From contig JAHFAU010000090.1 in the NCBI GenBank assembly GCA_023250385.1, forward strand, positions 1 through 8,000: 8,000 nucleotides of DNA. Direction: 5' to 3'. Positions 1-5,187 of this stretch are shown here, in pieces (position 1 is the stretch's first letter; every line of letters starts with the position of its first letter). The stretch is from Anaerolineales bacterium (lineage in GTDB: Bacteria; Chloroflexota; Anaerolineae; Anaerolineales; E44-bin32). Under the pieces are notes generated by a model. That model had not been told where the DNA came from. It saw only the letters and a list, made by a program, of their open reading frames with translations, and made no database searches. A program made the translations under genes and the position numbers.

Positions 1-484
1 ATCCGGTCCCGTGCAAGGCGGAGATCGGGATCGGATCGCCCATCCCGAGTTCGAAGAATTCCACCGCCTGCTCGCGACGAGGTCGGTTATCGGCTTTGTT
101 GACTACCAGCAGGACCGGCGGCCGTGGCTTACCGTTCTCGGTCGTCTGATACCTGCGGAGGACTTTCGCCAGTTCGTGGTCAACGGGCGAAACTCCACTC
201 TCGCTATCGACCAGGAATAGGATCGCGTCGGCTTCCTGTACCGCCAACTCGGCCTGGGCTCTGATCTGGCCGACCAAATCTCCTTCGGCGCCAAGCGGGT
301 CGATCCCTCCGGTGTCGACCAGGTCGAAGGCGTGGCCGTTCCATTCGGCCTCGGCCGTCAGCCGGTCTCGGGTAGTGCCGGGTAGCTTATCGGTGACCGC
401 CAGCCGCTCGCCGGCCAGGCGATTGAAGAGGGTCGACTTGCCGACGTTGGGGCGCCCGACCAGGGCGACGACTGGCTTGGGCAC
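1..484 (-). CDS. der: GTPase Der (EngA), N-terminal part, cut by window edge
   Basis: Der is an essential GTPase with two tandem G domains that binds the 50S ribosomal subunit and helps its maturation. Only the first 161 residues are here, covering most of G domain 1; the second G domain and the KH-like C-terminal domain lie beyond the left edge. Visible motifs are the P-loop GRPNVGKST (residues 10-18), switch I PGTTRD (35-40), DTGG (57-60), NKAD (129-132) and the G5-like SALHG (155-159). The start is GTG at 484. It is the first possible start after the in-frame TGA that ends cdaR 12 bp upstream, so it is well fixed, although no Shine-Dalgarno motif precedes it. Translation is probably coupled to cdaR. 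A loop of roughly eight extra residues (about 112-120) sits before the NKAD strand. The family assignment is secure from the motifs. Confidence 0.95.
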   Translation of the reverse strand, partial: MPKPVVALVGRPNVGKSTLFNRLAGERLAVTDKLPGTTRDRLTAEAEWNGHAFDLVDTGGIDPLGAEGDLVGQIRAQAELAVQEADAILFLVDSESGVSPVDHELAKVLRRYQTTENGKPRPPVLLVVNKADNRPRREQAVEFFELGMGDPIPISALHGTG

Positions 485-496
485 GGGGAATTTGGA

Positions 497-1741
497 TCAG
501 GGTGAGGGAGGCGGCGTGGTGCTGATCGTCACTTCGATCGTCGCCGGAAAGACCGGTTCGTTTTCGACATCGGTCGGTGAAATGATCACCAAGGGTGGGA
601 GCTGATGAGTGCCCGGTCCGAGGTCCAGCAGGTCAACGATTACCCGCACATCCGCGAGCTGCAGCGAGTTCAAGGTTGGAAGGGGGCCGGTCAGGATAAT
701 GTCCACGGCTTCTGGCGAGAGCTGAGCGAAGAGGCCCACCGCCAGACCGCGGACTTCCACCTGTCGAGTCAAGGTAATCGTGCCCTCGACCGGTACGATG
801 CTCACCCGAACCAGGACGCCCTGGTTCTCAACCGGGGAGATGCCGGCCGGCAGATCCAGCGAGAGTCGGCGTTCCAGATCTCCGGTCGCCCCGGAAAGGT
901 CGAGCGGAAGAGTGAGCACAAAGCCCGGCAGAGCTTTTAAGGCTTCGGGGTCGGCGGAGAAAACCGTCACCACTTCGGGGGTCACCGAAACGTCGGTCAG
1001 GCGGTAGCCGGCTTCCGACAGCGCCTCTTCGCCTTCCAGATTGGGAACCACCGAGACCAATTGGAACCGCTCCCGCGGCTCGATCTGCACACTGACCAGC
1101 ACTCGGGCCGGATCGAACTGCAAATCCTCCAGCCGATTGCCTCCGCCGTCCAGGGCGATGAGGGTCACCTCTTGCTCGAAATCCTCGCGTCGGTCGCTGA
1201 CATTGACCTCGGCCCGCACCGACGCCAACTGGTCGACCTGCGAGACGGCTCCCAGCACGATCGTGCGCGCGGGGGAGGCACTTGCCGCATTGGTCCGGTA
1301 GCCGAGCTGCGGCTCGCCCAGAGTCACGACCTCGATATCCACGCTGGTCGTGGCGGCCCGCTCGAGCCTTACGGTTACTGACTGCGGCTGATAGTCCTCC
1401 ACCCGGGCCGGTTGAACACCGAGAATCGGTTCTACCTGCACGCTGTGGGTTCCCTCTTCCAGCCCGGTCAGGTCCACCCTCAGTCCGACACTGTCCGGAC
1501 CAATCAGATCCCAGACCGAGAGCGGCGCCCGGAGGGTCACTCGTCCAGTGGCAGGTGGAGGATCACCGACGATCAGCAGTCCCTGCCGCGGGCCGATGAT
1601 CTCGATCGCAACGGGGAAGGCCAGCGGGCGGGTGTCGGTCGGGTCTTCACTGGCGACTGCCACGATCCAGACTGCGACGGCCAGGATAAAGGCCAATAGG
1701 AGCGAGCTGAGATTCCCCCAGAGCCAGCGCAGCGGTCGCAC
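497..1741 (-). CDS. cdaR: CdaR-like YbbR-domain protein, partner of diadenylate cyclase
   Basis: This 414-residue protein is a CdaR homologue. In Firmicutes CdaR binds the cyclase CdaA and modulates c-di-AMP synthesis from outside the membrane. One membrane-spanning helix (about residues 11-30) follows a short Arg-containing cytoplasmic N-terminus. The remainder is predicted extracytoplasmic and reads as four YbbR-type beta domains, at about 40-128, 131-220, 224-317 and 320-408. Each shows the family pattern of a 'V.V...G' strand, a GP/AP-type turn and a late 'DL....G.H' segment. The tail is proline-rich (TTPPPSP). The start is GTG at 1741, 4 bp after the cdaA stop, with a GGGAG ribosome-binding motif inside the end of cdaA, so translational coupling to cdaA is likely. 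The family call rests on the architecture plus adjacency to cdaA. A regulatory role here is inferred from homologues. Confidence 0.9.
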   Translation of the reverse strand: MRPLRWLWGNLSSLLLAFILAVAVWIVAVASEDPTDTRPLAFPVAIEIIGPRQGLLIVGDPPPATGRVTLRAPLSVWDLIGPDSVGLRVDLTGLEEGTHSVQVEPILGVQPARVEDYQPQSVTVRLERAATTSVDIEVVTLGEPQLGYRTNAASASPARTIVLGAVSQVDQLASVRAEVNVSDRREDFEQEVTLIALDGGGNRLEDLQFDPARVLVSVQIEPRERFQLVSVVPNLEGEEALSEAGYRLTDVSVTPEVVTVFSADPEALKALPGFVLTLPLDLSGATGDLERRLSLDLPAGISPVENQGVLVRVSIVPVEGTITLTRQVEVRGLAVGLFAQLSPEAVDIILTGPLPTLNSLQLADVRVIVDLLDLGPGTHQLPPLVIISPTDVENEPVFPATIEVTISTTPPPSP

Positions 1742-1745
1742 GGCC

Positions 1746-2621
1746 TCAATCTCCCGGAGCTTCGACCCGAGACCGACCGGATCGGACCAGCCAGTCGCTC
1801 AGCCAGCTCGGGAGGCCGGCGATCCGGCGCGGGCGGTAGAAGGTGGCCAGGATGTTGCGCAGCCGGCTGCGGTCGAGCTTCCGAATCATCTTGCCGTTGT
1901 GAGTGATGGAGATGCTGCCGCTCTCTTCGGAGACGACGACCGACACGGCATCGCTCACTTCGCTGACACCCAATGCAGCTCGGTGACGCAGGCCAAGCTT
2001 GCGCCGGGTGCCGGCCGCGACGGCGGCACCGGCCGAGAGCGGCATCACGCAGGAGGCGGCTGCGATCCGATCGCCGCGCAGGATCACTGCGCCATCGTGC
2101 AGGGGAGTGTTTACGTAGAAGATCTGGATGAGCAGCTCAGTGGTCAGCCTGGCGTCGAGCGGCACGCCGGTCTCGACGTATTCGTCCAGCCGATCCTCGC
2201 GTTCGATCGTGATCAGCGCCCCGTACCGAATTTCGGCCAGCCGTTCGGCCGCGCTGACGATCAGATTGACAGTCCGCTCCGCCTCCGCCGGCTCGGAGAA
2301 TAAGCTGAAGAAAGTACCGGCTCGTCCGAGGCGTTCGAAGGCGCGGCGGATCTCCGGTGCAAAGACGACCGGGATCACGAACAGCAGGGCGGGCAGGGTT
2401 GCGGTCAGCAAAGAGGAAAAGGCCGGAAGCGGCAGCAAGCTGGTGAGCAGAACCATGATGATGATCAGCAAGACCATCCCCCGCAGCAGCACCACCGCCC
2501 GGGTCCCTCGGAGCAGGGTGATCACCAGGAAGAAGACCCCGGTTACAAGCAGCAGGTCGAGAACGGCCAGGGCGTCCAGCCGCTGCAGGAAGAATCGGAC
2601 CTCAGCCAGTAAGTCGCTCAT
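1746..2621 (-). CDS. cdaA: Membrane diadenylate cyclase CdaA (DAC/DisA_N domain)
   Basis: CdaA condenses two ATP into cyclic di-AMP, the second messenger that controls potassium and osmolyte transport and cell-wall homeostasis in many bacteria. The 291-residue length is typical. Three hydrophobic helices (about residues 20-37, 43-63 and 68-88) are followed by the FAPEIRRAFERLG connector and then the cytoplasmic DAC domain (about 115-255). Catalytic signatures are GALITIER (134-141), HDGA (175-178), RHR (212-214) and SEESG (231-235). Two oddities are visible. The residue before RHR is Leu (GLRHR), where the family usually has Thr (GTRHR). The loop between PLS (194-196) and that motif appears about four residues longer than in Firmicute CdaA, as I recall those sequences. 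A basic C-terminal tail of about 35 residues follows the domain. The ATG at 2621 fits the usual N-terminus, but no clear Shine-Dalgarno motif precedes it. Confidence 0.95.
   Translation of the reverse strand: MSDLLAEVRFFLQRLDALAVLDLLLVTGVFFLVITLLRGTRAVVLLRGMVLLIIIMVLLTSLLPLPAFSSLLTATLPALLFVIPVVFAPEIRRAFERLGRAGTFFSLFSEPAEAERTVNLIVSAAERLAEIRYGALITIEREDRLDEYVETGVPLDARLTTELLIQIFYVNTPLHDGAVILRGDRIAAASCVMPLSAGAAVAAGTRRKLGLRHRAALGVSEVSDAVSVVVSEESGSISITHNGKMIRKLDRSRLRNILATFYRPRRIAGLPSWLSDWLVRSGRSRVEAPGD
1751..1755 (-). promoter_or_regulatory. Ribosome-binding site of cdaR, inside the end of cdaA
   Basis: The minus strand reads GGGAG here, nine bases before the GTG start of cdaR and just before the TGA stop of cdaA. 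It supports the GTG choice and suggests that ribosomes finishing cdaA start cdaR directly. It is the only clear Shine-Dalgarno-like motif I find at the starts in this window. Confidence 0.45.
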
Positions 2622-2739
2622 CGCGGTTCAGCGCGGCGCGCGCCTACGGATCTACCTTGTCGCATGCTCCATAGAATGAGAACCCGAGAAGGTGCCGCTC
2701 GCCGCGCCCGAACTTTCGGCTGATGGCGGCAGAGGGGAC

Positions 2740-5055
2740 CTAGCCGCTGTGCAGGTTGCGCAGCAGCTCCACGTACCCTTCTACGTCAGGCGGGTTGAGG
2801 TCGATGATCGCCTGGATGCTACGGATTGCTTCTTCGTTCTGGCCGGCGTCCAGCTGGACCTCGCCCAGCGCGTCGTATTGGGCGATGGCGTCGGCGATGC
2901 GTCCGGCGGCCTTATATGCCTCCGCCAGCCGGGCGTGCAGCGACTGCTTGCCAGGATGCTCGCGGGCCATCTCTTCCAGCAGGTTCAGCGCCTCCGGCCC
3001 GCGGCCGGACTCCACCAGAAACTCCAGATAGCTGTCCAATTCCTTAGCCGCCTGATCCTCCTGCCCGATCCGCAGGTTTAGGTCGATCAGGTTTACCCGG
3101 GCTTTGTCATCGCCAGGGTCGAGGGTGCGGATCTGTTCATAGACCCGCAGGGCCCGCCGCTGATCGAGGCGGGAAAGGTCGATATCTCCCATGATGTGCA
3201 GGATCTTAAGCGACCAGCCATTGCCGGTGGTCATCTGCTGCGAGAGCCGCAGCGAATTCGCCAAAGTCTTGCGAGCCATGTCGGTCTCGGCCATATCGCG
3301 ATAGATCCCGGCGAGCTCGAGCGATTGGGTAATGGCCTCGTCTCCCCGGTCTTGCTGCACGAGCAGGTCGATCAGCCGAGTGCGAGCCGGAATATCCACC
3401 GGCGTGAACTGCAGGATCTTCATGTACATTTCCGCGGCCTGGGCGCTCTCGCCGCGTACCCGGTGGGTCTCGGCGACCATCGAGAGCTTTGCATAACCCG
3501 CTTCCGGTCGACCTGCCGCGATTTGAATCTCAGCCATCCGGCGGTGCAGCGTCAAGTAGGTGGGGGCATAGTCCAGCGCGAGCATCGATTCTTCCAGGGC
3601 CGAGGCGTACAAGCCCTGGTCCATCATCCGATCGACCCGCTGCATCGATCGCTGCACCCGATCGGTATCGCCAACTGCCAACATCTCGGCGATCGGGACC
3701 ACCCCGGCTCCCTCGGCCTTCTTGTCAAGCTCTGCCCTGGCCCGCTTCAGTCGTTTGAGCCATTCCGGACCGGTCAGGAACTTGAGCGTGCTGTCGACGA
3801 TCTTGGCCAGCTGCTTCTTGTCCCCTTCGGTTTGGGAGGCCAGCAGAGTTTCGTAGAACTGATTGAGCTCCTTGGATTGGCCCTGCTCGACGGTGAGGCT
3901 ATCGGCCAATTTGAGGGCTTGCAACAAATATCGAGTGGCTTCGCGGATGTCATTCTTGTCTTTGGCTAACCGCCCCAGGGCGAGGTTGGCTCCCAGGGCC
4001 AGTCCGGGATGACCCAGCGAAGCCACCAGATGCTTGCGGGCCTCGTCGATCTTGCCCAACTCCTTCAGCAGCATTGCCAGGTTGTAGTGGGCGGCCGGGT
4101 GTTCGAGCCCACTCTCCATCGCCCGGCTAAATTCTTTGACTGCCTGCTCTTTATGCCCGCGGGTCTGCAGGTCGATGGCCTGGGCCAGGTAGCGATAAAT
4201 TGCGGAGGAGGGTTTGAGTTCACCGGTCTGGCCGCTCGTGATTCTGGACATGCCGAGGCCCTGGTCTTTTCCGTTATCTTTTGGCTCCTCGAAGAGGATC
4301 CCGGCCAGGATGGTCAATGCTTCGCCCTGGGCGGCCGTCTCGGGATCCTTTAGTTGGTCGTCGGCCTCCAGGGGTTGGTCGGCATCGGTCCGGAGGAACT
4401 CCTGCACCTGCGCCATACGCAGCGGTGCGGTGCCGCCTCGCGGCTGGGGCGGTGCAGGCAGCTTCTTGCCCTGGTTCAGCAGCCGCAGGTAGCGAGTGGC
4501 CTCCGGATCGCCGGGAAGGATCGCCAGCGATCGCTGGACCGCCTCTTTGGCGCGGTCGATTTTCCCCCCGTTCGCCAGGATCGAGGCCACCGAGAGATAC
4601 TCGAGGGCCGAGTCGCGGGTGCGACCGAGCCGTTCATAGGTCAGCGCCAGCCGGGTGCGGGAGGCCAGGTTCCGAGGGTCGAGCCGGGCAATGTGGCGCC
4701 AGTTGTCCACCGCCTTACCGGCGTCCTTGCGGCGGATATACATGTCGGCCGAGTCTTCGCGGGCCTGGATGGATTCTTTGATCTTCCCCAGGCGCTCGTA
4801 GATCTCGGCGCACTTCTCGACTGGGATGGGATCTTCGGGGCTGGCCTGGGACGCGGTCTTATACACGAGCAAGGCCTCATCCAGCTGCCCGGTCTCGAGT
4901 AAGGCCAGCGCCAGACTGTTCAGCGCGTTGGCGTGGTTGGGAAATTCCGCCAGCGCCTTGCGGTAGAACTCGATGGCCCGGTTCCATTGGAGATCCCAGG
5001 CCGCCGAGTGCCCCAGGCGCATGGATTCGTTGAAGAGATCTTCTCGTCCAGCCAT
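2740..5055 (-). CDS. Large cytoplasmic TPR-repeat protein, function unknown
   Basis: This 771-residue protein is built almost entirely of tetratricopeptide repeats, helical hairpins that serve protein-protein interaction. I do not recognise a characterised family. Three repeat blocks are visible. The first (about 10-195) includes AIEFYRKALAEFPNHANAL and LAILPGDPEA. The second (about 284-425) includes AVKEFSRAMESGLEHPAAHYNLA. The third (about 466-770) includes AEMYMKILQFTPVDIPARTRL and RVYEQIRTLDPGDDKARVNLI. The blocks are separated by a Pro/Gly/acidic linker (about 196-280) and a Lys/Arg-rich helical stretch (about 425-455). There is no signal peptide, membrane helix or recognisable enzymatic domain, so I infer a soluble intracellular scaffold or regulator. 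The ATG at 5055 is the first start fitting the repeat pattern; no Shine-Dalgarno motif precedes it, but a candidate promoter lies just upstream. Genes on either side are polA and cdaA, which does not settle its role. Confidence 0.85.
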   Translation of the reverse strand: MAGREDLFNESMRLGHSAAWDLQWNRAIEFYRKALAEFPNHANALNSLALALLETGQLDEALLVYKTASQASPEDPIPVEKCAEIYERLGKIKESIQAREDSADMYIRRKDAGKAVDNWRHIARLDPRNLASRTRLALTYERLGRTRDSALEYLSVASILANGGKIDRAKEAVQRSLAILPGDPEATRYLRLLNQGKKLPAPPQPRGGTAPLRMAQVQEFLRTDADQPLEADDQLKDPETAAQGEALTILAGILFEEPKDNGKDQGLGMSRITSGQTGELKPSSAIYRYLAQAIDLQTRGHKEQAVKEFSRAMESGLEHPAAHYNLAMLLKELGKIDEARKHLVASLGHPGLALGANLALGRLAKDKNDIREATRYLLQALKLADSLTVEQGQSKELNQFYETLLASQTEGDKKQLAKIVDSTLKFLTGPEWLKRLKRARAELDKKAEGAGVVPIAEMLAVGDTDRVQRSMQRVDRMMDQGLYASALEESMLALDYAPTYLTLHRRMAEIQIAAGRPEAGYAKLSMVAETHRVRGESAQAAEMYMKILQFTPVDIPARTRLIDLLVQQDRGDEAITQSLELAGIYRDMAETDMARKTLANSLRLSQQMTTGNGWSLKILHIMGDIDLSRLDQRRALRVYEQIRTLDPGDDKARVNLIDLNLRIGQEDQAAKELDSYLEFLVESGRGPEALNLLEEMAREHPGKQSLHARLAEAYKAAGRIADAIAQYDALGEVQLDAGQNEEAIRSIQAIIDLNPPDVEGYVELLRNLHSG

Positions 5056-5071
5056 TGCAAATTGGGAAGCG

Positions 5072-5080
5072 ATTCTAGCA
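5072..5080 (-). promoter_or_regulatory. Candidate extended -10 promoter element for the TPR gene
   Basis: On the minus strand the sequence is TGCTAGAAT, an extended -10 (TGn followed by TAGAAT, five of six matches to TATAAT). It ends 16 bp before the ATG at 5055. No good -35 box is seen at 16-18 bp spacing; only GTGATG at 15 bp gives a partial match. If used, transcription would start near 5065, leaving a leader of only about ten bases with no Shine-Dalgarno motif. This is a single-motif prediction in a GC-rich genome, so confidence is modest. Confidence 0.35.
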
Positions 5081-5117
5081 CAGGAGCGGGAACATCACTC
5101 CGGCCGGCGGGTCCTGT

Positions 5118-5142
5118 CCTCAAGAGAGAGGCTCTTCTGAGG
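5118..5142 (-). other. Stem-loop in the polA-TPR intergenic region
   Basis: On the minus-strand transcript CCTCAGAAGAG can pair with CTCTCTTGAGG around a 3-base CCT loop. This gives an 11-position stem with one G-U wobble and one A-C mismatch, about 45 bases after the polA stop. No U-tract follows on this strand, so it is not a standard factor-independent terminator. It could stabilise the polA 3' end or act as a weak or factor-assisted terminator. In the opposite direction the stem is followed by the T-rich TTGTTCT, but no plus-strand gene is present to need it. Confidence 0.35.
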
Positions 5143-5187
5143 TTGTTCTGGCCGCCGAGCCTCCGGGCCGAGCAGTCCTGCCGATCT

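Noticed and set aside
1548..2303. A 251-codon open frame on the plus strand
   Set aside because: It lies antisense to cdaA and cdaR, which are certain genes. The translation is low-complexity with no family signature, as expected from GC-rich codon bias on the opposite strand.
2708..2719. Inverted repeat CCGAA/TTCGG just after the TPR stop, considered as a terminator
   Set aside because: The arms are five bases with a two-base gap, the stem is too short, and no U-tract follows.
2622..2739. Searched as a promoter or riboswitch region for cdaA
   Set aside because: No -35/-10 pair with good matches is found (only weak TTCTAT/TAGATC), and no conserved riboswitch architecture is recognisable.
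3196..3969. A 257-codon open frame on the plus strand
   Set aside because: It is antisense to the TPR gene. The product has no recognisable domain and the real frame carries clear TPR repeats.
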